A DNA stretch of 64,000 nt from Bacteroidia bacterium (GTDB lineage Bacteria; Bacteroidota; Bacteroidia; Chitinophagales; Chitinophagaceae). The notes beneath the pieces are model-generated. The model was given only the letters and a program-made list of their open reading frames with translations, had not been told where the DNA came from and made no database searches. Below are positions 53,483-62,009 of the stretch, one piece after another. The stretch is from assembly GCA_030429205.1 (NCBI GenBank), contig JAUICZ010000001.1, positions 1,664,806 through 1,728,805 of the forward strand, written 5' to 3'. Each line of letters opens with the position of its first letter. Within the stretch, counting starts at the first letter, position 1. The position numbers were made by a program, and so were the translations under genes.

Positions 53483-54586
53483 ATGAGCGAATTAACACAA
53501 ATAGACACGTACGATGAATTTCGACATAATGGAGTTACAGATGGTACTCATTATAAGTTTAAGAATTGTGAGTTTAATATTGATGTACATATAACTAATG
53601 CACATTACATCGAATTTATAAATTGTGTTTTTAACGATAGGTTCAGGATTGAGAGAACTGTAAGTTCTAGCACCAATTTGCAGTCTTGTGTCTTTAATGA
53701 TGAAGCTCACTTTCAAAATGGAATATTTGCAGGTAAAGTAAGAATGCAGTCATGTTCATTTAATAAGCGTGCTTACTTTGATAATACAACATTTAGCGAT
53801 CTATGCGATTTTTGGAATACTACTTTTGGCGGTTATACTATTTTTTATAAAACTGATTTCTTGAAAACCGTAGTTTTTTCAAGAACAACCTTTAAAAAAA
53901 ACGTGCTTTTTACTTACACTTTAATTCAAGGTATAGCCATATTTAGAGGTACTGTGTTTAATGAAGGTTTGGATTTTTCAACAGCACTGATTTCGGGTAC
54001 ATTAAATCTGTTTGATTTCAAGCTGAATAGCTTTGATTCAATAAAAGGAGAGATTGATGAGAATGATTACGAGGATTATATTAATAATCAAGCAAAGATA
54101 CCTGATAAGAATAAAAGAGAGACATATAGGATAGTAAAACAACAGTTTAAGAAACAAGACAATAACATATCCTCTATTGACTATAGAGCTTTAGAGTTTA
54201 AATCGTATGCATCCGAATTAAAGAATACGTTCTTTACTAGACATAATAGAATGCAAAACTCATTTGTATTGTTCTTGAACTTTATAAGTAACAATTATGG
54301 TAAGTCTTGGCTAAGAGGTGTCGGTTTTACATTAGGTTGTACACTGATATTTTTTTACTTATTGTTAATTTCAACAAACCATTATCAGTTTGGAATAGGG
54401 CTCCCCTATGAGGATTTTCAGGGAAATGGAAAGCTTTTTTTTGACTTTTTAAATCCGACACATAAGACGTCTATACTGAAGAGTTTAGAACCTAATGTAT
54501 CAACATATTTTATTGATTTTATAGGTAGGATATTTATTACGTATGGAATATATCAAACTGTACAAGCTTTTAGGAAGTACAAATAA
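53483..54586 (+). CDS. Pentapeptide-repeat-like protein with C-terminal transmembrane pair
   Basis: 367 residues. Residues about 20-185 show degenerate pentapeptide repeats with the regular central Phe every five residues (CVFNDEAHFQNGIFAGKVRM, CSFNKRAYFDNTTFSDLCDF), which form a square beta-helix. Charged residues 190-240 link to two transmembrane helices (about 272-295 and 340-358) separated by a short loop. Such repeat-plus-two-span proteins include predicted ion-channel-like families. No signal peptide, so the repeat is probably cytoplasmic. Function unknown. Confidence 0.65.
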   Translation: MSELTQIDTYDEFRHNGVTDGTHYKFKNCEFNIDVHITNAHYIEFINCVFNDRFRIERTVSSSTNLQSCVFNDEAHFQNGIFAGKVRMQSCSFNKRAYFDNTTFSDLCDFWNTTFGGYTIFYKTDFLKTVVFSRTTFKKNVLFTYTLIQGIAIFRGTVFNEGLDFSTALISGTLNLFDFKLNSFDSIKGEIDENDYEDYINNQAKIPDKNKRETYRIVKQQFKKQDNNISSIDYRALEFKSYASELKNTFFTRHNRMQNSFVLFLNFISNNYGKSWLRGVGFTLGCTLIFFYLLLISTNHYQFGIGLPYEDFQGNGKLFFDFLNPTHKTSILKSLEPNVSTYFIDFIGRIFITYGIYQTVQAFRKYK

Positions 54587-54629
54587 AAATCATTAAGCAA
54601 AAACAAAATTCTGCACACTTTATAAAATG

Positions 54630-55553
54630 CTATTGCCTTTTCTTCTCCTCCTCATAAGCATAAAAATGTTCGGCGTGTTTATCACCATGATGCCCTGTCA
54701 TGATGAGTAGTACAAAGAAGATCCCACATAAGTATAGCGTCATATTTACATTGCGATGTTCAAACTCATCGTGATGCGGCTGTAGTATTATAATATTATC
54801 AAAGCCTGTTTCTTCTTTTACAAAAGCGAAGTTATAGTCTATGGTTTCCAGATAATCTGTGCGTGTGCCGGATGTGGGTAACCTTTCCAGATAGGTGTAA
54901 TTGCGAAAGTTGTATTTGGCTAACTGCAACTTGGTTTTCTTTTTGAAATCTGCTGTCATCATCAGCCTGTCGAAATAAGAAGGCTTGTGGCGCAACTTTT
55001 TTTTGATGCTGAAGGCGTACCAATACTTATACGGATCTTGGTAGCTGATGTTGTTGGTATCTGCTACCATAGGTTGCACCACATCCAGCGTCATAGAAAA
55101 CGAAGGGTGTTTGCCACCAGAGGTTTTCGATACGAATTTTGCAGACCTCATGCTTTTCATTATCTGAAAGTTCTTTATTCGGTAATAGCGTGTTGGTGGT
55201 CGCGTTTCTATTTCTGATATACTATCGAGCTCTGTAAGTTTACCGGTTGCTGTGGTTAGGTAGTGTTGAAACAATGCATTACTGGCACCAATTAATATAC
55301 CCATAATGAATACAACACCCTGAAAGTTGTTGTCTTTACGAAATATATGTTTTACGGAGGTGTGGAAGTATGCCCACAACAAAGTAGTAGCAATTGTAAG
55401 TACTAACGGCAACCATGTCTGCCAAAGGCTCTCGTAAATGTTGATGATGTTATGCGCTATGCTGAAATACCACCTGAAAGCAGAAAAGCACAGCGTAACG
55501 ATAATGCCTATAATAAGTATAGGGAGCAATAGGTATTTGTAGCCGATAGACAT
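54630..55553 (-). CDS. Membrane protein of unknown function
   Basis: 307 residues with hydrophobic segments near residues 8-28, 45-62, 80-97 and 270-290. The middle is a soluble extracytoplasmic domain (IETRPPTRYYRIKNFQI, FSMTLDVVQPMV). The N-terminal helices and soluble domain are reminiscent of the region preceding the rhomboid protease core in some Bacteroidota proteins, but no rhomboid GxSG/His core is present. That comparison is from memory and weak. Confidence 0.5.
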   Translation of the reverse strand: MSIGYKYLLLPILIIGIIVTLCFSAFRWYFSIAHNIINIYESLWQTWLPLVLTIATTLLWAYFHTSVKHIFRKDNNFQGVVFIMGILIGASNALFQHYLTTATGKLTELDSISEIETRPPTRYYRIKNFQIMKSMRSAKFVSKTSGGKHPSFSMTLDVVQPMVADTNNISYQDPYKYWYAFSIKKKLRHKPSYFDRLMMTADFKKKTKLQLAKYNFRNYTYLERLPTSGTRTDYLETIDYNFAFVKEETGFDNIIILQPHHDEFEHRNVNMTLYLCGIFFVLLIMTGHHGDKHAEHFYAYEEEKKRQ

Positions 55554-55616
55554 CTGTGTCTAAATTACGATTTTTGGTTTTCTATGCAGTATCTTTAGTA
55601 TCAATATAGAAAACTG

Positions 55617-56120
55617 ATGAAACCATATAAACTACTGTTCATACTACTATTGTTTTTTACCGCGTGCAACATGGCGGCACCATTAGATTATAGTGTTACT
55701 CCACCAGACGGTTGGCGCATGTACGATACCGTGATGCTGGATAGAGATGTACGGATACTGCAAGGGCCAGACAGTACAATGGGGGAGGTGCGACCATTCG
55801 TTAATATAATTGTACAGCCCATGAACAAAAAGCTGCCCGACTTTACACAGGCCAATATGAGCTATTTAAAAAAGCATGGCGAACACGTGATGATACAACA
55901 AACAGGTACTGTTGTGGTAAAAGGCATCAATGCCAGCTGGTTTACCTATACCAATGTACATGGCGGGGTAGAAAGAGCCTCTGTAAATTATATAATACCA
56001 GTGGGCGACTATGGATATATGATCACCTGTGCGGTAAATGCGGGACACATGGATGAGTATGCACAAATATTTGATGATATAGTACAGAGCTTCTACTGCA
56101 TTAAACCAACAGAAGAATAG
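55617..56120 (+). CDS. PsbP/DcrB-like lipoprotein
   Basis: 167 residues. Lipobox FTAC with Cys at residue 17. The mature domain follows a PsbP/DcrB-like alpha-beta pattern: SVTPPDGWRMYDTVM, VNIIVQPMNKKLPDFTQANM, ASWFTYTNVHGGVERA and the terminal YAQIFDDIVQSFYCIK helix. These families bind to or assist envelope complexes, but the specific role is unknown. Confidence 0.6.
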   Translation: MKPYKLLFILLLFFTACNMAAPLDYSVTPPDGWRMYDTVMLDRDVRILQGPDSTMGEVRPFVNIIVQPMNKKLPDFTQANMSYLKKHGEHVMIQQTGTVVVKGINASWFTYTNVHGGVERASVNYIIPVGDYGYMITCAVNAGHMDEYAQIFDDIVQSFYCIKPTEE

Positions 56121-56207
56121 CCCGAGGTGCATTAACAATTTTTTTTCTGTTTTTGATGAACTTTTTATTTGCTGCGTTGTTGAATAGTTAAACAAAGACG
56201 CAGAATT

Positions 56208-56429
56208 ATGAAAAAGCTATTAAGAACAGGATTAGGACTATTTGCTGTGGCCGTATTGTTTACAGCGTGTAAAAAAGACCATGTATGTACTTGTAAATAC
56301 ACCAACTCTCTGGGTGTGGAAGGTACAGAAACACATACACTAAAGAACCAAACAAGAGCAGACGCAGTTGAAAATTGCGAGAATTTTGAGCGCAACTCAA
56401 GCTTCTCTACGATCAATTGCAATCTATAA
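56208..56429 (+). CDS. Small lipoprotein with four mature cysteines
   Basis: 73 residues: signal peptide and lipobox FTAC (Cys21), then KKDHVCTCKYTNSLGVEG and two further Cys near the end (VENCENFE, TINCNL). Beyond the lipid Cys, four cysteines could form two disulfides. Typical of short Bacteroidota lipoproteins; no function known. Followed by a hairpin terminator. Confidence 0.6.
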   Translation: MKKLLRTGLGLFAVAVLFTACKKDHVCTCKYTNSLGVEGTETHTLKNQTRADAVENCENFERNSSFSTINCNL

Positions 56430-56456
56430 GATTTTTTTTCATGAGGGTAATTTGGG

Positions 56457-56484
56457 GCCTTAAGCGAAAGCTTGAGGCTTTTTT
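56457..56484 (+). terminator. Intrinsic terminator with GNRA loop
   Basis: GCCTTAAGC (56457-56465), GAAA loop and GCTTGAGGC (56470-56478) pair with one wobble, followed by TTTTTT. Confidence 0.9.
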
Positions 56485-56542
56485 ATTGGGTTATGTAGTG
56501 TGATGTTACTGCACGACTATTACTTTTGTACAAATCGCGTTT

Positions 56543-57271
56543 ATGAAAAAGTATTATAGTTTGCTGTTGGCAGTATTGCTTATAGGTTGTGCAGAGGAAC
56601 AAAAACAAGAGCAACCGGCAGAAAAAGAATTGGCAACGGTTAGTTGGATAGGTGCTATGAAGCATGTGATGCACAGTGGAGATCTTTCCGGTAAAATATG
56701 GGTAGATACAGTAGCCAGCCAACCACATTTATATGGTTTGGGCCCAACAGAGGGTTTAGGTAAAGAAATATTGGTTGTTGATGGTAAGGTGTACGTGTCT
56801 GGCGTAGCAACAGATACTTCTGTAACAGTTGCAGAAAACAGTGATGTAAAGGCACCGTTTTTTGTATATGCATATCCTAATAATTGGGAAGAGCATGCTC
56901 TTCCTGATAGTATTGTCACTATAAAAGATGTTGAAGCATTTTTAGATGAGATGCAGAAAGATGTAGCAGAGCCTTTTGTATTTAAAGTAGCAGGCGTAGT
57001 AGATAGTGCTACTATACATATTGTGAACCTGCACGACGGTGCCGTAGTGAACACTCCGGCAGACGCTCATGAAGACCAAATGCAATTTCCTGTACAAAAC
57101 GAGGAGGCAGATATAATAGGCTTTTTCTCACGCAAGCACCAAACTGTGTTTATCCATCACGATGCATTAACACATATGCACCTGATCACCAAAGACAGGC
57201 AAAAGATGGGACACCTGGATGAGCTGCATCTGAAAAAAGGAACTGCTAAGTTGTATTTAGGAGTGCAATAG
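56543..57271 (+). CDS. Acetolactate-decarboxylase-like lipoprotein
   Basis: 242 residues; lipobox LIGC with Cys16. The mature domain has the acetolactate decarboxylase layout. LGPTEGLGKEILVVDGKVYV matches the family's GTF...GEmvvlDGk region. THMHLITKDRQKMGH carries His211, His213 and His224 with the same spacing as the three zinc ligands of AlsD (HxH-10-H). Typical AlsD is cytosolic, so a lipidated exported form is unusual. Whether it decarboxylates acetolactate is unknown. Its end overlaps the convergent DinB-like gene by 15 nt. Confidence 0.75.
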   Translation: MKKYYSLLLAVLLIGCAEEQKQEQPAEKELATVSWIGAMKHVMHSGDLSGKIWVDTVASQPHLYGLGPTEGLGKEILVVDGKVYVSGVATDTSVTVAENSDVKAPFFVYAYPNNWEEHALPDSIVTIKDVEAFLDEMQKDVAEPFVFKVAGVVDSATIHIVNLHDGAVVNTPADAHEDQMQFPVQNEEADIIGFFSRKHQTVFIHHDALTHMHLITKDRQKMGHLDELHLKKGTAKLYLGVQ

Positions 57272-57721
57272 TTTTTTAATAATGGCTATTTGCCCCAGAT
57301 GGTAGTGGGTATGCTCTGTAATACCGACAATGTTGCGGTAATAGTTACCATATTTAGCATCCGTGAAATCTTCGTAGAATTTTTCTTCGGGTAATTGTTC
57401 CAGCAAATCTGCAAACTCTTTGGCGTCTGCAAATACTTGTTGCTTAAAATCTTCCCAGTCTTTTTGCGAGTTGATAGGTGGATGATCGAAGCTGTATTTA
57501 TCGTGTGCTTCCAGTGCTCCGCCTTTCAACACTTTTAGTACCTCGTGCACAAAGTAGTGTATATGGTAGGTGAGGGTAGCGATAGTGTTCAGGTCGTTTA
57601 CTTGTTGTGTTGCCTGTTGCCATGTTACATCTTTCAATTGGTCTTGCAGATTGGATGTCGTCCAGTTGCCACCAAAGTGAACGTCTCTGAAGTGTTTGGC
57701 AATTTGTTTTGTTAAGCTCAT
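57257..57721 (-). CDS. DinB-like four-helix metal-binding protein
   Basis: 154 residues in the DinB/DUF1572 style: four helices with His at the expected places, TIATLTYHIHYFVHEVLKVL in helix 2 and GITEHTHYHLGQIAIIKKLL at the end (HxxxH-type ligands). The family includes metal-dependent thiol S-transferases and proteins of unknown function. Overlaps the 3' end of the AlsD-like gene on the other strand. Confidence 0.75.
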   Translation of the reverse strand: MSLTKQIAKHFRDVHFGGNWTTSNLQDQLKDVTWQQATQQVNDLNTIATLTYHIHYFVHEVLKVLKGGALEAHDKYSFDHPPINSQKDWEDFKQQVFADAKEFADLLEQLPEEKFYEDFTDAKYGNYYRNIVGITEHTHYHLGQIAIIKKLLHS

Positions 57722-57744
57722 ATAATAGCTAAAATATTACATTT

Positions 57745-59118
57745 TTACTCCTTAACAATGGCATGAGTATGTACTGCTTTACCATCGTCTATGTAAACAT
57801 AGTAGCTGCCGGGCGCAAGCGATCTTACGTCAATTTTGGTATTACCTATGCCGCTCGACGTACTATATATCTTTCCGGTAATGTCAGTTAGCGTTACGTT
57901 GTATTCTGAATCCTTGTCGGCTGATATAAGCAGATGGTCTTTGGCAGGGTTAGGGTACACCATAAAGCTATTGTCGTCAACTATAATGTTTGATGTTGAC
58001 AATGCAACTGCCTTATCAAACGTGTTGTGTGTAGAGTTTAGTATCGTTCTTTTTTCTCCATCGCTGTTATAGGTTTGAACAAACCCGATTATGCGCATTT
58101 TTTCAGTTTTATAATCTTGTGGTATTTGATATGTAAAAGTGTATTGCTTTTTATCGCCGGACTTGATGCTTGCGGGCAGGCTGCCTTGTTTGCCCCAAGG
58201 GCCGCCAAGCATTGCACGTACTACACGTTTGTGATAGTAATTGTTAGGGTCTGGTGCAGATGCCTGATAGCCTTTAATACTATCTTCTGTCAGGTATATA
58301 TTAAATCGGTAGTCCCCGCTCAGATCGTCGTAAAATTTAGCGCCTAAAGTCACTGTCAACTCTCTGGTAGCTTTATTGAACTTTACTTTATCGAATGTAA
58401 CTTCAACGGGTTCAAAATACAGCTCGCGAGATCCGTACTTTCTTAAGTAGTAACCATTTGGTCCTGAAGTATAGCTGGTGCCAATCTCACTTTGAGAAGG
58501 AAATTTGAATCTGTCAAATACGGGCATGGGGTGAGCAAACCCGTAAAAATTATTTATTGTTTGTCCGTCTGCCAGGTATAGTAATTCTCCCGGTAGTGTA
58601 TATATATTAGCAACAGCATATAGTGGGTTAACTGATGCTGTGGTGTCTGTATAATTTGCAGCTTTGTAACATGGGCCACAGGTTTGATGTTTATACACTT
58701 CCAGCACAACATTCTTTTTAGGAAGTGTAGAGAATACTTTTATGTTTTTTACCAGTGTATCATTACTCGGGTTAGTATCTACAGGCAAGATGCTCTTAAT
58801 CCATGCTTTAAGTTGATGGTTAGCAGATGTACTGAGTGTAATATTAAAACCAGGATCAGTTACCAAACCAACAGTCCCGCTCCATTTTGTGTCGAAAGCA
58901 GCTTTAGTTACCGATTTGACAGGTCCGTTATCAAATTGCCAGAAGATCTGGTAAGAGGATATACCTGTTGTACCTACATTTTTTACTATAACATTAAATT
59001 GTTTGTTGCCCGGTATTTGATAGTCAAGAGGAGTTAAGTCTTCAATTATCCAATCGCTTTGAGCGTCAGCAGAGAATGCAAAAACAATAAAAGCAATCAA
59101 GAGTCTAAGCTTTTTCAT
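57745..59118 (-). CDS. Omp28-like exported protein with CGPC motif and T9SS sorting domain
   Basis: 457 residues. Signal peptide (ending SADAQ), a CARDB/Ig-like domain (about 25-125: FNVIVKNVGTTGISSYQI), then a thioredoxin-like Omp28 region with CGPC at residues 147-150 (VLEVYKHQTCGPCYKAANY). A beta-rich part follows. The C-terminal T9SS type A signal is MVYPNPAKDHLLISAD ... RSLAPGSYYVYID. A redox-active or disulfide-forming surface protein is possible. The CGPC motif is intact. Confidence 0.8.
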   Translation of the reverse strand: MKKLRLLIAFIVFAFSADAQSDWIIEDLTPLDYQIPGNKQFNVIVKNVGTTGISSYQIFWQFDNGPVKSVTKAAFDTKWSGTVGLVTDPGFNITLSTSANHQLKAWIKSILPVDTNPSNDTLVKNIKVFSTLPKKNVVLEVYKHQTCGPCYKAANYTDTTASVNPLYAVANIYTLPGELLYLADGQTINNFYGFAHPMPVFDRFKFPSQSEIGTSYTSGPNGYYLRKYGSRELYFEPVEVTFDKVKFNKATRELTVTLGAKFYDDLSGDYRFNIYLTEDSIKGYQASAPDPNNYYHKRVVRAMLGGPWGKQGSLPASIKSGDKKQYTFTYQIPQDYKTEKMRIIGFVQTYNSDGEKRTILNSTHNTFDKAVALSTSNIIVDDNSFMVYPNPAKDHLLISADKDSEYNVTLTDITGKIYSTSSGIGNTKIDVRSLAPGSYYVYIDDGKAVHTHAIVKE

Positions 59119-59260
59119 AGGAATAAAATTTAGTATGGTGTTAATAACAGGACAGGTAAAAAAAACATTTTGTTAGTATTTACTCAACATATTTTGTGCC
59201 ATATATCCTGTTTCCAAGGTATTTATTAGATATTTTAGAAGATCTTAATAAAGGTATAAG

Positions 59261-60040
59261 GTGAAAGATATAAAGAAAATATTAATTGTAATTGGTTGCT
59301 TTTTACTGTACTACATCGGTTCTAAGAATTTTAAAACTATGTATCAGGGTATCAACTCTGTATTGCATAATGGTTTGTGGAGCTACCTGGTCTCTTATTT
59401 GTTGATAGGCATACCCATATTTGCCGGTACTATTTTGGTAGGCGGGCGCAGACAGTTTTTATCATCTTTGGGGTTAAACGGTGGTGTTATTAAAGGGTTG
59501 CTCATTGCTATACTATTTGTATTACCTATGCTGATAGGCAGCGCAGTGATTGGTACAATAACTACAGATACCTCTTACCCTGCTGTTGCAAAGCTGATAA
59601 CTGGTAGCGTATTTGCAGGTTTTTTCGAGGAGCTGTACTTCAGGGCATTTTTATTCGGGCTTATCTTTCGGTATACAAAACTGGGCTTTATCCCCGCTAT
59701 CATATTGGGTGCTATCATTTTTGGTTTAGGGCATATTTACCAAAGCGACGATAACACCATTAAGGTGGGTATCTTCTTAGTAACTTTTATGGGGTCGGTA
59801 TGGTTTGCATGGTTGTTTGCAGAATGGAAGTACAATATATGGGTGCCCATATTTTTGCATATGCTCATGAATGCGTCGTGGATGATCTTTGACGTTAGTG
59901 ATACAGCCGCAGGCAATACTTATGCCAATATATTCAGAACGGCAACTATAGTACTGTCCATTACCTTCACCGTAATATACAGGCTGCGAAAAGATAAACA
60001 GCTGACTGTGAACAAGAATACCGTTTGGATGAAGAGGTAG
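59261..60040 (+). CDS. CPBP-family intramembrane glutamic endopeptidase
   Basis: 259 residues from a GTG start (KDIKKILIVIGCFLL); about seven transmembrane spans. All catalytic motifs are present: EELYFR (Glu126, Glu127, Arg131), FGLGH with His158, and FLHMLMN with His200 and Asn204. Members (Rce1/Abi) process prenylated or other membrane substrates or act in bacteriocin immunity. Substrate unknown. It lies 22 nt before a Crp/Fnr regulator in the same direction. Confidence 0.9.
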   Translation: MKDIKKILIVIGCFLLYYIGSKNFKTMYQGINSVLHNGLWSYLVSYLLIGIPIFAGTILVGGRRQFLSSLGLNGGVIKGLLIAILFVLPMLIGSAVIGTITTDTSYPAVAKLITGSVFAGFFEELYFRAFLFGLIFRYTKLGFIPAIILGAIIFGLGHIYQSDDNTIKVGIFLVTFMGSVWFAWLFAEWKYNIWVPIFLHMLMNASWMIFDVSDTAAGNTYANIFRTATIVLSITFTVIYRLRKDKQLTVNKNTVWMKR

Positions 60041-60062
60041 TAGTGCGCTGTTACATATACAA

Positions 60063-60656
60063 ATGGTATGCCTATCTTTAAATGTGTCTGCAGCATTTTT
60101 ACAAGAAGTAAACAATATTTATCCTTTAAGCGATGAACTGCAAGAGGTACTGGTACGATACTACGAAACAGTAGAAGTGCCTAAGAAAACCTTATTACTT
60201 TCTGCCGGGCAGGTAAGCAACCATATCTACTATATTGTAAAAGGGCTGGTAAGGAGTTTCTATCTAAAAGAAGAAATAGAAGTGTGTTCGCGGTTTATGC
60301 AGGAAGAACATATTGCATTGTCTGTAGACAGCTTCTTCTCACGTAAAGAAAGTGTGGAGTATCTTGAAACGGTAGAAGATTGTACACTGGTGAAGATGAA
60401 CTACGACGACCTGCAGCTTATTTACAAAAAATACCCTGAGTTTAACTTTATCGCCAGAGTGTGGACAGAGCATTATTGTATTATGAGTGATGAAAAATTG
60501 CTGATGCTGCGAAAGAATAATGCCAGAGACCGGTATTTATTTTTTCTGGAAAATCATCCCGAATTGGTACAGCGTCTGCCACTCACTTATATAGCATCTT
60601 ATCTGGGCATGAATCTGGAAACACTCAGCAGGATCAGAAAAAAGATCAGCTCGTAG
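60063..60656 (+). CDS. Crp/Fnr-family transcriptional regulator
   Basis: 197 residues. Cyclic-nucleotide-binding-like barrel (about 25-125: KTLLLSAGQVSNHIYYIVKG, CSRFMQEEHIALS) and C-terminal HTH LTYIASYLGMNLETLSRI. The start is uncertain: a -7-like TATCTTTA lies at 60073-60080 just after the ATG used here, so a later GTG (60084) is possible. It is in the same family as the 17080 regulator but a distinct gene. Probably co-oriented with, and possibly controlling, the CPBP gene. Confidence 0.82.
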   Translation: MVCLSLNVSAAFLQEVNNIYPLSDELQEVLVRYYETVEVPKKTLLLSAGQVSNHIYYIVKGLVRSFYLKEEIEVCSRFMQEEHIALSVDSFFSRKESVEYLETVEDCTLVKMNYDDLQLIYKKYPEFNFIARVWTEHYCIMSDEKLLMLRKNNARDRYLFFLENHPELVQRLPLTYIASYLGMNLETLSRIRKKISS

Positions 60657-60708
60657 AATTTGACTTTTGTCAAATGTAATGAGCACGTCAGGTTATAGTT
60701 TTGCGGGT

Positions 60709-61080
60709 ATGAAAAAGATCATCAATTTAGGGTTGATACTAACATCAATGCTGGGCTACCTGGAGTGGGGCGCCGGCTATCACGAGTTCTTATTTCAAAC
60801 AGAGTATAACTTGCTTTTCGGGGCGGGTAAAACAGCTCAATCTTTCGCACACCCGTTTGTTATATTGCCCTTGCTGGGTCAGCTATTGCTACTCATTACA
60901 CTTTTTCAAAAATCACCAAACAAGGTCATGGGCATAATCGGTTTGCTGTGTTTAAGTGTGCTGTTGCTGTTCATCTGTTTTGTAGGTATACTGGCAAAGA
61001 ATGTAAGTATTGTAATGTCTACCATGCCGTTTATTTTCACCGCTATTCTTTTCATCCGTTTCAACAGAAAGAAGATGTAG
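60709..61080 (+). CDS. Small polytopic membrane protein
   Basis: 123 residues from Met at 60709 (MKKIINLGLILTSML); in-frame earlier starts exist at 60679 (ATG) and 60667 (TTG). Four transmembrane segments with a conserved-looking first loop (GYLEWGAGYHEFLFQTEYNL). No named family recognised. It closely follows the Crp/Fnr gene and may be part of the same transcription unit. Confidence 0.55.
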   Translation: MKKIINLGLILTSMLGYLEWGAGYHEFLFQTEYNLLFGAGKTAQSFAHPFVILPLLGQLLLLITLFQKSPNKVMGIIGLLCLSVLLLFICFVGILAKNVSIVMSTMPFIFTAILFIRFNRKKM

Positions 61081-61127
61081 GACATAATACGCTACAATAT
61101 TTGTAAGTTGATTACAGTTATTAGTAT

Positions 61128-61922
61128 ATGGCAACGATACTCCACCGAATACAGAGCTTACTTTTATCCACGCTTTTCTTCGTTGCCTGTAGCCCTCCTG
61201 CAAAAGAGCGGCAGGTGTTTAAAATACCCACTATTATAAATGCTGTAGATAGTAGTGAGGCAAAATACATGTACAGGGATAGCTGCGCGCCCAGGTTGGG
61301 GCAGGCTGTGGGGATATACAAGCTAGGTGATACAGTCATCAATACAGAGAGTGTTGAAGAGAATTGGCTAGACTCCTGTTACGTAGATTTGTTTGAACTT
61401 TGGGATAAGCTAGATACACTGCCCAGCGACGGACTTCAAATATTTGCTGATTATAACACCACTATCGTTAATGATAGCCTTTATGCAGGTTATCCTATAT
61501 ATCTTGTCAACGAAACCTCTAATACGAAAATGGTTTTCGGACGGATCAATAACCGTATTATGCAAGAGGCTTTGGACTCTAATGGGCGATGGAGGCCAAT
61601 AGAGTATAGGCCCGACTTTTGTGCTTGGGTATGTGGTAATGGATATTTCTGGGGCATCAATATTCGTTCTAATGAGTACTTACTGGTGTACCTGCCCAAG
61701 TATTCGGGTAATTATAAAACTAAAATGCGTATCAGGGTGCGAGGGTTTAATACAGAGTATATCAGCAACCCCTTCGATGGTATAATGAATTACAGTCAGT
61801 TCTACGTGCGAAAAGATATCTGTATGCATTGGTATATGGTACTGGACAGGCGTGAAGAAGCTATTAACGGAGCGTTTGGCGGCACTGTTCCCTTGGGCTA
61901 CGACGAAGATTTTAGCCATTAA
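61128..61922 (+). CDS. Lipoprotein of unknown function
   Basis: 264 residues; lipobox FVAC with Cys21. The mature protein has a polar, Tyr/Asn-rich sequence with several strand-like segments (YPIYLVNETSNTKMVFGRIN, WGINIRSNEYLLVYLP) and four further Cys. No domain recognised. An AATATTTG element (61096-61103, one mismatch to TAnnTTTG) lies 24 nt upstream. Confidence 0.6.
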   Translation: MATILHRIQSLLLSTLFFVACSPPAKERQVFKIPTIINAVDSSEAKYMYRDSCAPRLGQAVGIYKLGDTVINTESVEENWLDSCYVDLFELWDKLDTLPSDGLQIFADYNTTIVNDSLYAGYPIYLVNETSNTKMVFGRINNRIMQEALDSNGRWRPIEYRPDFCAWVCGNGYFWGINIRSNEYLLVYLPKYSGNYKTKMRIRVRGFNTEYISNPFDGIMNYSQFYVRKDICMHWYMVLDRREEAINGAFGGTVPLGYDEDFSH

Positions 61923-62009
61923 AAAACATTAAATTCTGTTGTTCCTTATAACAGGTTTTCTTTCATATGTAGATTGTTTTATTATCTTAAAGTTCTAAGA
62001 TCTACGAAT

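Noticed and set aside
56554-57054. Minus-strand ORF of 166 codons opposite the AlsD-like gene
   Set aside because: Ser/Thr-rich translation without domain features. The plus strand has the lipobox and zinc ligands.
59261-60040. CPBP (Abi) protease as an abortive-infection system
   Set aside because: The family name alone does not imply phage defence. No toxin, bacteriocin or partner gene is adjacent, only a Crp/Fnr regulator.
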